From positions 1-64,000 of the forward strand of contig JAISCT010000003.1 of the NCBI GenBank assembly GCA_031265355.1: a stretch of 64,000 bases of DNA, read 5' to 3'. The first letter of the stretch is position 1; each line of letters begins with the position of its first letter. The stretch is from Oscillospiraceae bacterium (GTDB lineage Bacteria > Bacillota > Clostridia > Oscillospirales > UBA929). Made by a program: the position numbers and the translations under genes. The notes under the pieces were generated by a model. The model did not search any database. It worked only from the letters and a program-made list of their open reading frames with translations, and was not told the DNA's origin. Shown in pieces: positions 37,487 through 46,647 of this stretch.

Positions 37487-37776
37487 GGTAACCTCCTACA
37501 ACCGGCACGGCTCCGCGCGGCCGGTTCAGTGCTGAGTGCTGAGTGGTGAGTGGTCATTTCCGCGCCCGCGCAGCTGGGCTTGACTGATATCTGCTATCTG
37601 ATGCCGCCCCTACTATATCATGTCTTTCGGCGAATTTCAACCGAGAGCGGCAAGAAAATCGCCGCTTCGACGCCGCCCAGACGGCCTCCTGTGCAATTTG
37701 ATACCACCCTCCTACCATACATATGCCGTCTATATACCGTGGACGTCTCCGGATATCGCTGTCCGACGGCAATCCG
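37487..37776. other. Intergenic region upstream of the amidase gene
   Basis: No gene is seen. It carries the GTGCTGAGT-type repeat (37,527-37,553) and otherwise mixed sequence, with the GC content falling toward the ABC operon. Promoter boxes for the amidase gene were not clear. Confidence 0.4.
37527..37553. repeat. Short tandem GTGCTGAGT-type repeat, second site
   Basis: About three imperfect units of GTGCTGAGT lie 40 bases before the amidase gene, in the opposite orientation to the copies at 20,215-20,239. This is a second occurrence of the same short repeat in a different intergenic setting. Confidence 0.6.
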
Positions 37777-38943
37777 CTATTTCTTGCTATGTCTCCGCAG
37801 CCCCCATGACGCCCCTGCGCACAGCACAAGAAAAAACACGCCACTCACAACCGGGTTTGACATGGGAACGTCCATCATCACCATCACATCGGCCTCCGCA
37901 AACACCGTCAGGCCGGACAGGACAGAGGGAAACAAAAATCGCTGCGCCGCATCGGGTATGAGATGCAACGTCACACGATCCAGGTACGGGAAAAAGACGA
38001 GCAGAAAATAACACAATGTCACAAAAACCGTACTTTTCAGCGCCTCGACCAACCCATATATGATGAGAACAAGCGCCGTTGTGCCCAAAATTTGAAATGT
38101 CGGAGAAATCCATAGCATGGTTTGTAAATCCATCACGCCCGCATATAAAGAAAATACCGCGAGGCTTTGTATAGGCACCGCCCCATTGGGCAACCCAATT
38201 CGTGCGGCATATATCACACACTCCAACACGCGGAAAACCACAACCAACCCTATACACAAAAAAAGCGACAGAAAGGTCCGCAGAGATTTGACCAAAGCAC
38301 CGTACTTGCTCGTATTGATCAAGGCAGCCATGCCGGTTTCATAGTCCTTTGCAAAATAGGACACAAGCAAGATGAGAATCAATGTGTATAAAAGAACATC
38401 AAAACGATTCCTCTGCACATACCGTTCCCATCCGACCTGATAAAACATCTCCGCCGGCCGCTCGTAACCCCTCAGTCGCAACGTAGTCAGTCTGGATGTT
38501 TTTTCATCGCGCGCCCACTCGGCCGCCTCCTTCTGAGAACGGAGTATTTGCGCTTCGGTCTCACGGTTTTTCAGATATTCCATATGGGACAGCACTTCGG
38601 GGAGAATTTCCAAGCGCATCTCGGCGTCCGCATATTCCTCAGTGTACGCCGCATATTCTTCACGGGAGATTCTGTCTTGCATGTACGCTTCATACATTTG
38701 CGCTCTCATATCAAATACCGTGCTCAAACGCATCTGCTCTGCTCGCAGTTTGGCCTCCTTTTCCGCCGTATACACCCCTGAAAACCGCGTCATATACTCC
38801 CTGTACAGCACATCATCCGACGGCGTCGCGCTCCACCAGGAGAGCGCAAATTTCGCACAAAAAAACAAGGCAATGATCACGAGATTTGCCTTGCCGCCCA
38901 AAAGCCGTTTGATTTCGCAGACCCAAAGAAGCCGGTATTTCAT
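37777..38943 (-). CDS. ABC-2-type membrane permease, second subunit
   Basis: This 388-residue membrane protein has an N-terminal helix, a roughly 170-residue hydrophilic charged extracytoplasmic region rich in Glu and Arg (MRLSTVFDMRAQMYEAYM), then five or six membrane helices. This is the layout of large ABC-2 permeases linked to bacterial ABC ATPases. Its ATG overlaps the stop of the preceding permease gene by four bases. It is the last gene of the lipoprotein-ATPase-permease-permease operon. The transported substrate is unknown. Confidence 0.8.
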   Translation of the reverse strand: MKYRLLWVCEIKRLLGGKANLVIIALFFCAKFALSWWSATPSDDVLYREYMTRFSGVYTAEKEAKLRAEQMRLSTVFDMRAQMYEAYMQDRISREEYAAYTEEYADAEMRLEILPEVLSHMEYLKNRETEAQILRSQKEAAEWARDEKTSRLTTLRLRGYERPAEMFYQVGWERYVQRNRFDVLLYTLILILLVSYFAKDYETGMAALINTSKYGALVKSLRTFLSLFLCIGLVVVFRVLECVIYAARIGLPNGAVPIQSLAVFSLYAGVMDLQTMLWISPTFQILGTTALVLIIYGLVEALKSTVFVTLCYFLLVFFPYLDRVTLHLIPDAAQRFLFPSVLSGLTVFAEADVMVMMDVPMSNPVVSGVFFLVLCAGASWGLRRHSKK

Positions 38944-40205
38944 CGTGTCATCCTCTTTTTCACATGAGACGCGGGTATGCGCAGCCCGTTGAAGTCGTCT
39001 TTTCGCATGTAGAGCCATCTGCCGGCAAGCAAAAAAGCAAGCCCCAGCAGCACTGCAATGAAAATCGAAACCGTCAATTCTGGGATGGGATATCCGAAGA
39101 CATTGGCATATCGAAACGAAGAAAAATAGCGGACGGGCTGGATACTGATTTGGGCTGGATTCAGCACATAGCTCCATGTTTCCACAAAATAGCGTGCATA
39201 ACTTTTATCCACGGACAGGCCGTTTGCGCCTGTCATTTCCACAGTCGCCAAGAAAAAGAAAACCCCGTAAACAACGGCGGCGCTCATCAGCGCGGCGAAC
39301 CGCTTGCGCGTCAGCAGCCCTACGACGGAGGCAAACAAAAACAAGAGCAGCACGGACAAAAATTTGAGCGCAAACAGCGTCAGCCAAAAGCGGAAAAAGT
39401 TCATGTTGTAGAGAGATTTTTCAAAGAGCGGCAGGCTGTGTATCGGCGCGGAGAAGTCCTCGAAACCAAATTTGATTCCCAACAGCACCAGGTACTGCGC
39501 CATAAAGAAAAGCAAGCTGCCCGCGATGAAGAGTCCGCCCGCGCAGAGTTTGGAGAAAAACAGCATATTGTGTCCACACTTTGTGCTAAGGACAATCGCG
39601 CGCGTACGCAACTCATGATCCCGCGTAAAAATGGCGCAAAGGCCCAGAAGACAAAACAGCGCAAATAAGATATCAAAGAGATTGAAAGTGGTGTGGCCGC
39701 CAAGAAGCAAGATTGCCTGCCCTTGCTGCCAACCGAACAGCAGCGCCGGCCATTTGCGGGCGAGAAGCACATCCCGAACCGCCGCGTTATAGCGCTTGGC
39801 ATACAAATTGTGCGGGTCGCCCTCCAGCGCCTCCACATTGCTCTGCGCCCGCCCTATATACGTGGTTTTTCGCCCTTCACTGTTCTCAATATAATCCATT
39901 TGTACAATGATGCGGTAGATATCATCTGCCCGATAGGCGCGCCTCAGGTCCGGAACCTGCACCATGTCGTTCACCGCGCCGCGGTTGACCAGACTTTCCA
40001 CCTCGGGACGCAGCGCCTGCAAGAGGTCATAGGTGCTCTGATCGAGGTGCGTGCCGAGCTCCTCGGAAAATACATTCTTGTCGTCTGCCCAGCCAAAAGA
40101 AGAAAAACATATCCACCCGACAATCAGAAAAAAAGAAACCAGCGCGGCGGGCTGCCGAGCAATCTTATAGAGTTCAAATCGAGTGAGATACGCCCATCCT
40201 CTCAT
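38940..40205 (-). CDS. ABC-2-type membrane permease, first subunit
   Basis: This 421-residue membrane protein has one N-terminal helix (ALVSFFLIVGWICFSSFGWA), an extracytoplasmic domain of about 130 residues, then six hydrophobic helices. Its start codon abuts the ATPase stop (TGAATG), indicating coupled translation. It is distantly alike in layout to the next permease, so the two probably form a heterodimer energised by the upstream ATPase. Export or signalling roles in peptide or antibiotic resistance are common for such systems, but nothing in the sequence fixes the substrate. Confidence 0.82.
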   Translation of the reverse strand: MRGWAYLTRFELYKIARQPAALVSFFLIVGWICFSSFGWADDKNVFSEELGTHLDQSTYDLLQALRPEVESLVNRGAVNDMVQVPDLRRAYRADDIYRIIVQMDYIENSEGRKTTYIGRAQSNVEALEGDPHNLYAKRYNAAVRDVLLARKWPALLFGWQQGQAILLLGGHTTFNLFDILFALFCLLGLCAIFTRDHELRTRAIVLSTKCGHNMLFFSKLCAGGLFIAGSLLFFMAQYLVLLGIKFGFEDFSAPIHSLPLFEKSLYNMNFFRFWLTLFALKFLSVLLLFLFASVVGLLTRKRFAALMSAAVVYGVFFFLATVEMTGANGLSVDKSYARYFVETWSYVLNPAQISIQPVRYFSSFRYANVFGYPIPELTVSIFIAVLLGLAFLLAGRWLYMRKDDFNGLRIPASHVKKRMTR

Positions 40206-41075
40206 TCATTCCGCCTCCCCGAAAAAGTGAATGTATACATCCGCAAGCGTCGGCGCCACGTTTTGCGCGTCCTCGCAGGGGGGAGCGTCCGCCACCAGAC
40301 GAACGCGCAGCCGGTTGTTTTCGCTCACCACTTTGGAGACGGAAAAACACGCGGACAGCGCGTCATATTCCGCGTGGGTACAAACAAATTCCCATATTTT
40401 CCCTTCTAGCAAGGATAAACACTGCGGTATCGAGCCCTGTGAGATCAACTGTCCTTCTTTGAGAAATAGAATTTGTCCCGCAATTTGCTCGACGTCGGAC
40501 ACAATGTGCGTGGCCAAAAGAACGATTTTTGTGCTGGCAAATTCCGAGAGTATATTCATAAAGCGTATCCGTTCCTTGGGATCCAATCCGGCTGTCGGTT
40601 CGTCGAAGAGCAGAATTTGGGGGTCGCCGATCAGGGCCTGCGCAATCCCAAGGCGCTGTTTCATACCCCCCGAGTAGTGCCCAATCTTTCGATGGCCGTC
40701 GGCGGACAAGTTCACCTTTTCCAGCAGCGCATCCGCGACGGAGGCTGTTTCTCTTTTGTCTTCGATACCTTTGAGCGCCGCCATGTATTGGAGCATCTTT
40801 TTCCCTGAGAATTCCTGATAAAAGCCCACATCTTGGGGCAGGTAGCCGAGAAGCATTCTGTACTTTGTCCCCAGCGCACAGATTTCTTCGCCGTCGAAAG
40901 TGACCTGCCCTTCCGTCGGCCGGCGCAAGCCAACCAAGATGTTCATAAGCGTGCTTTTCCCCGCGCCGTTTGGCCCCAAGAGGCCATAGAGCCCCGGCAC
41001 AAAGCACGAAGAAAATAACCGAAGCGCATTTTTGTTTCGATACGATTTCGAAACATCGGCTGCTTTCAATTCCAT
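40206..41075 (-). CDS. ABC transporter ATP-binding protein
   Basis: This 289-residue single nucleotide-binding domain has Walker A GPNGAGKSTLMN, the Q-loop region GYLPQDVGFYQEFSG, signature YSGGMKQRLGIAQAL, Walker B ILLFDEPTAGLDP and the H-loop ATHIVSDVEQIA. It matches the ATPases of ABC-2 exporters (CcmA/NatA type). It lies 18 bases after the lipoprotein gene and abuts the first permease gene. It powers the two-permease complex; the substrate is unknown. Confidence 0.92.
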   Translation of the reverse strand: MELKAADVSKSYRNKNALRLFSSCFVPGLYGLLGPNGAGKSTLMNILVGLRRPTEGQVTFDGEEICALGTKYRMLLGYLPQDVGFYQEFSGKKMLQYMAALKGIEDKRETASVADALLEKVNLSADGHRKIGHYSGGMKQRLGIAQALIGDPQILLFDEPTAGLDPKERIRFMNILSEFASTKIVLLATHIVSDVEQIAGQILFLKEGQLISQGSIPQCLSLLEGKIWEFVCTHAEYDALSACFSVSKVVSENNRLRVRLVADAPPCEDAQNVAPTLADVYIHFFGEAE

Positions 41076-41093
41076 ATCATCACTCGTTTCAAA

Positions 41094-42131
41094 TCATTCC
41101 TCCACGACGGGCAAGGGAATCAATTTTACATTTGATCCATCCAAATCGGCCAGGAAGATACCGTCATGCTGCCCGTCTTGCACAACAATTTTGTCATAGT
41201 TTGAGAAGACATAAAAGTACGGGTACATGAGGTCTTCCAAGAACATCTTCTCATTGTTTCCTTCTTTGTCCGAAAGAAAACCCCGCCCGGCAGAATCGCC
41301 GTACCGTGTATAATAGATATGCTCCGTCCCCACACCAAAGGCGTCCACGCCTTCTATCAGGAGCAACGGAGCACCGCCGTTCAGGCCAAGGCGGAACAGG
41401 CCGCCCGGGTTCGTTCTTTTTCTATAGTACAGATTCTCCCCATCTATGGCTATCCGCTCCACTTTTGTATCCAACAAAACGGCTTCCCCGCCCGCTATGG
41501 GTCCTTTATATAGATCCATAGCCATATTGACATAGTAGAGGATTTCGTCATACACAAACCAATACAAAAGATTTGTTCCCTCGACAGTCAATGTGGTTTT
41601 CAGATCATATGTTTCCAGCTCATAAAAGGAAAACATCCCGCTATTTTCTTGCGGATTGGCGGCATAAATGACAAGACAATCCCTATAAATAGCGTAATAT
41701 CCGTTTTTAGGAACGGTGATACCCAAAGGATAAAAATCACGCCGATACTGCCCATACATCTGAAGGATACCGGGCATCTTTTGCGAAATTACATAGATTG
41801 AATTTCCCTTGGGATAGTACGAACCCATAGGCAGCCATAGCGCGCCCGTGCAGGTATCTTGATCGAGCGCAAAATGACCGCATGTAGGTTCCATGCAGTT
41901 AAACGTAATGCGTTCCGTCTCTTTATCTAAGTAGTATAGATTGCCGCTATGATTGATTCCATTGAAGAACACATACGGGCCTGCATCAACCATGACAATT
42001 CCAAACAATATGTTGTTGCTAATAAAAAAAGGATCATCCTCTGGCTGCGCCCAATCGTCATATCCCGTGCAACCGAAAATCGAAAGTATAAAACATACAA
42101 CTATGCAACCAGATACCGCCCGAATTTTCAT
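41094..42131 (-). CDS. Lipoprotein of unknown function, beta-propeller-like
   Basis: This 345-residue protein has a lipoprotein signal (lipobox before Cys in SIFGCTGYDD). The rest is beta-rich, with repeated aromatic motifs of the form LYYLDKET, LYYVNMAMD, LYYRKRTN and IYYTRYGD at intervals, as in DUF5050-type propellers. Nothing catalytic was recognised. It is the first gene of the ABC operon and would sit on the outer membrane face, perhaps as a sensor or accessory of the transporter. Confidence 0.75.
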   Translation of the reverse strand: MKIRAVSGCIVVCFILSIFGCTGYDDWAQPEDDPFFISNNILFGIVMVDAGPYVFFNGINHSGNLYYLDKETERITFNCMEPTCGHFALDQDTCTGALWLPMGSYYPKGNSIYVISQKMPGILQMYGQYRRDFYPLGITVPKNGYYAIYRDCLVIYAANPQENSGMFSFYELETYDLKTTLTVEGTNLLYWFVYDEILYYVNMAMDLYKGPIAGGEAVLLDTKVERIAIDGENLYYRKRTNPGGLFRLGLNGGAPLLLIEGVDAFGVGTEHIYYTRYGDSAGRGFLSDKEGNNEKMFLEDLMYPYFYVFSNYDKIVVQDGQHDGIFLADLDGSNVKLIPLPVVEE

Positions 42132-42694
42132 TGGACCTGATCACCACCATGCCCTTTATCAGGAAGAAAATACTTCCACTGTACCTATCTTAAAACTCGT
42201 ACGAACAGAATCCATAGAAATCATCGCAAAAGCCGAAGTCGATCTTTTCCAATGATGAAATCCGTATAGTCGCAGGTTTTGTCGAAACGTTCCTCTGCAT
42301 AAACCTGACTAAACGGGGCCGACTCTCCAGATTAAAATAACAAAAAAAGCTTTTCTCATGTCGAGCACCATCCGCAAACAAGAATATAAGGCGATTTCGC
42401 CTTCATCATATTCCCTGTCTCATCAAAAGTAAATGGAAAAAATAAAACACTTTGATGGAAAATAATGAAATATGTGTCGAATAACCTGTGCCTCAGCGCG
42501 CGCCGGTGGGAGCTCCGTCATGCTGTGAAGCGGATCGCACGTGTGTTGTTTTCGGAAGCAAGAGGTTAAAGAGGCCGCGGGAGATAATTTTCAACACCCT
42601 GCGGATTCTTTGCCCCATTGTGTAGAAATAATTTATCAAAATATGCGAGTACTCCATCCACTGCCTTGACAAAACATTATACCATGTGTTATAT
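42132..42694 (+). promoter_or_regulatory. AT-rich intergenic region ending in a consensus promoter
   Basis: No convincing gene lies in about 550 bases. At its right end TTGACA (42,666-42,671), a 17-base spacer and TTATAT (42,689-42,694) form a good plus-strand promoter reading into the HTH relic and the AlbA_2 gene. Confidence 0.55.
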
Positions 42695-42841
42695 TTGAAC
42701 GTAAGTTTTGCTACGCTCAATCGCTGGGAAAATAACCGAACCAAACCGAGTCGGCTCGCGATGCTTCAGCTAAAGAAATACGTCGCTCAAAGCGAGGTGT
42801 CCGGTGAAATCGTTGTTGCTTTGGAGCGCATAAAAGTTTGA
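42695..42841 (+). pseudogene. Fragment of an XRE-type helix-turn-helix protein
   Basis: The frame reads LNVSFATLNRWENNRTKPS and continues RLAMLQLKKYV before a stop at 42,841. This is the recognition-helix part of an XRE/Cro domain (typically VSxxTVNRWENGKxKPS). The first helices are missing and a consensus promoter overlaps the break. It is therefore a remnant, or a very short gene with an undetected start. It directly precedes the AlbA_2 gene. Confidence 0.55.
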
Positions 42842-42872
42842 TGGGCGGGGAACAGAGAATAGGAGGCAGAGC

Positions 42873-44051
42873 ATGATAAACAAGCTTCAACAGCTTCTGC
42901 GTGACGGTGAAGGACTGACAGTCGAGTTCAAACGCTGTAAGAGCACGCTTCCCAAGAGCGTGTACGAGACGGTTTGCTCGTTCTCCAACCGTTACGGCGG
43001 CTATATCCTGCTTGGAGTTGACGATGACGGCACGGTCAGCGGCGTTGCACCGGAGGCCGTTCAGGGTATTAAGAAAGACTTCGTGACATCGCTGAACAAC
43101 CCTCAGAAGATTTCGCCCACCTTGTTGCTCAATCTTGAGGAAGCTGCCATTGACGATAAACCGGTGCTGTATGTCTATATCCCGCAGAGTTCACAGGTGG
43201 TGCTATGCGCCAACCATGTATTTGATCGCACAGAGGATGCTGATGTTGACATAACAAAATCAACTGACCTGACCGCGAACCTGTATCGGCGCAAGTCTAC
43301 GCAGTATACTGAACAGGAGATTATCAAATATGTGACGGAGAGAGAATTGCGGCTCGACCTGATGCCAAAAGTGCGGCAGATCGCTGTAAATCTCAACCCT
43401 GATCACAGGTGGAAAAATATGTCAAATATGGAGATTTTTTGCAGCGCAGGGTTATATGCCCACGACTGGCGCACCGATACAGAAGGCTTTAATCTCGCGG
43501 CTATTCTGCTGTTTGGGCGCGACGATGTGATTCGTTCGTGCTTGCCGGGCTATACTACCGATGCAATTATGCGCTGTGAGAACATAGACCGTTTTGACGA
43601 CAGACTCACAGTCGAGACGAACCTCATTGAAAGCTATGACCTCCTGATTGACTTTATGATGAAGCATACACTCGACAGATTTTTCCTTATTGACAATCAG
43701 CGTGTGAGTGTAAATTCATGGATAGCGCGTGAGATCGTCAGCAACTCTCTCGTTCACCGAGAGTATACAAGCGCATTTCCGGCCAAAATTGTCATCGAGC
43801 GCAGCCGCATATATGCGGAGAACTGGAACAAGGCGCAATGGCAAGGGCGCATTGATCCAGACAACTTTACGCCGTACCCGAAGAACCCACTGTTGGCGCG
43901 ATTCTTTGTCAACATCGGACGCGCCGACAAACTCGGTTCCGGTGTGCGGAATCTGTATAAGTATACGAAAATTTATTCCGGCGGTGAACCCGAACTCATC
44001 GAGGGCGATGTGTTTAGGACGATTGTCCCTCTAAGGTCACTGCATAAATAA
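42873..44051 (+). CDS. AlbA_2 (Schlafen-type) DNA-binding/ATPase-like protein
   Basis: This 392-residue protein has an N-terminal AlbA_2 domain (GEGLTVEFKRCKSTLPKSVYE, SNRYGGYILLGVDDDG) and a C-terminal GHKL-like region with REIVSNSLVHREY and ADKLGSGVRNLYKY. The family (COG2865) includes putative regulators and defence-associated proteins with unclear biochemistry. The ATG at 42,873 follows AGGAGG. A second member of the same family ends at the right edge of the window. The region around it holds broken genes, so it may be part of a mobile or defence locus. Confidence 0.88.
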   Translation: MINKLQQLLRDGEGLTVEFKRCKSTLPKSVYETVCSFSNRYGGYILLGVDDDGTVSGVAPEAVQGIKKDFVTSLNNPQKISPTLLLNLEEAAIDDKPVLYVYIPQSSQVVLCANHVFDRTEDADVDITKSTDLTANLYRRKSTQYTEQEIIKYVTERELRLDLMPKVRQIAVNLNPDHRWKNMSNMEIFCSAGLYAHDWRTDTEGFNLAAILLFGRDDVIRSCLPGYTTDAIMRCENIDRFDDRLTVETNLIESYDLLIDFMMKHTLDRFFLIDNQRVSVNSWIAREIVSNSLVHREYTSAFPAKIVIERSRIYAENWNKAQWQGRIDPDNFTPYPKNPLLARFFVNIGRADKLGSGVRNLYKYTKIYSGGEPELIEGDVFRTIVPLRSLHK

Positions 44052-44092
44052 AATCAAACCGTATGGCCTCTCCGTTTTTTCGTGGGCAGTCA

Positions 44093-44497
44093 TCAAAACA
44101 TGTCCTCAAACCGCACAAGCCGGACATTGCCCCGTTTCTTCGCTTCATGGGTGAGTCTGTCTGTAAAACCTGTTTTGGCAAACAGCCAGAGCCACATCTT
44201 TTTGTAGGGGAATAGGCCTGCTTTTTCTGTGAGAGCGGTCAGTACGTCTATGTCCATAGGGGTGTTTGTCCATTTGCACTCGCACAACAGGGCGCTGTCT
44301 TTTCGATAGGTTACAATATCAATTTCCTCTTGTCGCTTTTTATAAGGATTGCTGCCCCACCATCTGCCGATTTTCCCAGGCAGGAATGGGAGCGCGTTCT
44401 TTTTGGCCTGCTCCAGCAGATATTGCTTGCAGATTTCCTCGAAGACAAGCCCCATATACGCGGGGAGTTCCTCCGCAATCTCGACATCGAACAGGGC
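44093..44497 (-). pseudogene. C-terminal fragment of a DUF234 ATP-binding protein
   Basis: The frame encodes the DUF234 nuclease-like tail: LPAYMGLVFEEICKQYL, RWWGSNPYKK, the PD-(D/E)XK-like EEIDIV and CECKW, and FTDRLTHEA. Complete family members have a AAA ATPase and winged helix of about 300 residues before this; here that part is absent. Upstream the frame runs on into the antiparallel-free 3' end of a secreted-protein gene without homology. The fragment appears to have been fused to that gene by a deletion or insertion. Confidence 0.75.
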
Positions 44498-44513
44498 GCC
44501 GCAAATGTGTTTC

Positions 44514-45353
44514 TTACGCTCCGCGCCACTGTCTCGTGCCGCCAGGGCACAGGACTCCGTAGTTGTCTTGAATGTAGGAACAAATTCCCGCCATAGTTTC
44601 AGACGCAAAATCAGCGTCTTCCGCATCAGCTGCCACAAACTTCATGTCAAGAATGTAGCTGAGCGGCGGAGAATTCGCGACCTTCTGTTGGAATTCCCCG
44701 TCAAAAGTATTGAGGCAACGTGCCGCAACCAACAGTTCGCTATAAAAAGTTGATGCCGAAACCGCATCGTTGGTTGCGCTAAGCCGTCGTCCCGCAATCG
44801 TCTGCAAAAGCAAGACTTTCTCATCAACTGTCATCGCATCCAATATTTCATATTGCCGCAGCATAGCATAAAGACATTCGAGTCGCAACACCGCCCAGCG
44901 ATCAACGCCATCCAATTCTTGAATATCCAAATTGCTATAGATTGACAAAATGGCACTTCCTCGATCTTCTCGCGTGAAAAGCTCAGAAAACCCATTGAAA
45001 TGAGGTTGAACCATACTCACAAACGGGTCGCCGAAAGCACTGGACGCATACATATCCGAAAAATAAACGTAATTTAGACAACTTTTCACAAGTTGCACCG
45101 TTGGCATTGCGCTCAATTCATCTTCCGGAATTTGCACCAACGCAAGATTATCCAATGTAGAAAGCTCTGCCCATGCTTCCGGAGTATCATATGGATTGTG
45201 AGCAGGCACAAAGCCTTCTTCACCTGTCTCGGGCTGCGTAAACCATGGAGATTTTTCTCCAGCGTAGGGAGCAAGGCCTACCGATATCGTTAACACTGAC
45301 ACAGCCAACAGGGATACGCCAAACACAAAAAGCTTTCGTTTGTTGTGTTTCAT
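44514..45353 (-). CDS. Secreted protein of unknown function
   Basis: About 279 residues with a clear signal sequence (KLFVFGVSLLAVSVLTISVG). The mature part is acidic and predicted helical, with no family recognised. Start choice is between ATG 45,353 and GTG 45,365; the latter overlaps the upstream stop and would give MKLTMKH, the same first six residues as the secreted protein at 48,952-49,710. The gene is coupled to the Asp-box lipoprotein upstream. Its last 15 or so codons abut the DUF234 fragment and may be foreign, so the natural C-terminus could be lost. Confidence 0.7.
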   Translation of the reverse strand: MKHNKRKLFVFGVSLLAVSVLTISVGLAPYAGEKSPWFTQPETGEEGFVPAHNPYDTPEAWAELSTLDNLALVQIPEDELSAMPTVQLVKSCLNYVYFSDMYASSAFGDPFVSMVQPHFNGFSELFTREDRGSAILSIYSNLDIQELDGVDRWAVLRLECLYAMLRQYEILDAMTVDEKVLLLQTIAGRRLSATNDAVSASTFYSELLVAARCLNTFDGEFQQKVANSPPLSYILDMKFVAADAEDADFASETMAGICSYIQDNYGVLCPGGTRQWRGA

Positions 45354-45361
45354 CGTTAATT

Positions 45362-46222
45362 TCACCTTTTTTCATTCTCTATGCTCCAAGTTGCGCCAAA
45401 ATCAGAACTGATCAACGTGGCAGTGTCGTCTGCGGAGAGGGGATTCGACAAAAGCAGCCTATATGTATCACCCTGGGGCTGAAGAGCGGAGAACTGGTAA
45501 TATGAATCCTCCGGCATGTCGATTTCGGGCATCGCAACCGCGTCCCATGTCATCCCACCGTCCGCGGTTCTGTACATCGGGAGAGGATTTGTGTCAAGTT
45601 CAAACCTGAAACACATAAACCCGATGCGCTCGGTTGTGAACAGCCCGAAAAGCAAAACGCGCGCGTATTGGTCATTGATGTTGTTGACTTCTTCCCATGA
45701 TTTTCCAAAATCGTGGGAAATATAGACAAAGTTTTCCTGGTTTCCCATCCCGTGGTATAGACTCCCAATTATCCAGCCGTCGGACGCAGAGGTGAATCCT
45801 ATCGATACGGAAGAAAAAAGATTGCCCGCACTATTATTATCTAGCTGCTGTTCACGAACCTTTGGCAGGGCAGCTCCAGACCAGTTTTTCCCTTCGTCCA
45901 CAGTACTGTACACGGTGGCGGCAGCAGCATTGTCGTCATTACCACCCGACACAAAAGCCGTCACGCGAGGGTGGACAAATACGTCGAACGGCTCAATTTC
46001 CTGATCGTCTGTCATCAAACACTGCCTGACAGGTTCCGGAACGGGAATTTGCATATCATTATTTTCGCCAAAATATTGCACATGGAAGCTGTTTCCCGAA
46101 AACGAAAAGCTTCCGCGCTGCTCCGAAAACGCAGGGGCAGTCTCGTTGGATGTACAGGCTTGCAGTAAAATGAACGATGCAACAAGTATAATGGCGATGG
46201 TAAGGCGCGCGCTTTTGGTCAC
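45362..46222 (-). CDS. Asp-box (BNR) repeat lipoprotein
   Basis: This 286-residue protein has a GTG start after GAGGTG and a lipoprotein signal with its Cys in LLQACTSN. Four Asp-box motifs are visible (STVDEGKNW, SHDFGKSW, TADGGMTW, SSDFGATW). These mark a sialidase-like beta-propeller, though sialidase catalytic residues were not identified and no enzymatic role is claimed. It would be a surface-anchored protein. Its stop overlaps the possible GTG start of the next secreted protein gene, so the two are probably one transcript. Confidence 0.8.
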   Translation of the reverse strand: MTKSARLTIAIILVASFILLQACTSNETAPAFSEQRGSFSFSGNSFHVQYFGENNDMQIPVPEPVRQCLMTDDQEIEPFDVFVHPRVTAFVSGGNDDNAAAATVYSTVDEGKNWSGAALPKVREQQLDNNSAGNLFSSVSIGFTSASDGWIIGSLYHGMGNQENFVYISHDFGKSWEEVNNINDQYARVLLFGLFTTERIGFMCFRFELDTNPLPMYRTADGGMTWDAVAMPEIDMPEDSYYQFSALQPQGDTYRLLLSNPLSADDTATLISSDFGATWSIENEKR

Positions 46223-46647
46223 GATTTTACACCTCTTCTTCCGCTACCTATCTAAGATCATTGTGCTGGTTTTGCCGGCACAGTCATATTTCTTATTTTT
46301 CCAGCCTTCTTTCCTGCACCTCACCGACCTTTGCTGCGGATTTCTCCGCTACAAGTGGATGACTCGCAAGCCACCTACTCGCTGCATTCGCAGCGAGCTC
46401 CATATCTTTACAATAACATAAAATGTATCAAAAAGCAAGCGAATCCAGAGCCTCTCATCTCCTATCGCAAATTTTCTCTATACCATTTTGCGTTCTGTGA
46501 CTTCATTTTGACGGAGTTTCGACTCTACTTTCGCGCCCCTTTACGGCACTGAGCGGTAAAATCAACGACCACAGGTGGTTGAGCTCCATGATACTCAAAC
46601 CACTCGTGGCCGTTCAAACGGACGAGTTTCCATCCATGTAAAGAATG
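46223..46647. other. Non-coding region with a hairpin downstream of the 46,648-47,829 gene
   Basis: No gene is recognised in about 425 bases. At about 46,566-46,612 CGACCAC...GTGGTTGAG pairs with CTCAAACCAC...GTGGCCG. In the minus direction it is followed by GTTGATTTT, a possible terminator for the gene upstream. Confidence 0.45.

Noticed and set aside
42493-42744. 83-codon minus-strand frame in the intergenic region
   Set aside because: It has no domain and no ribosome site, and it overlaps the plus-strand promoter and HTH relic.
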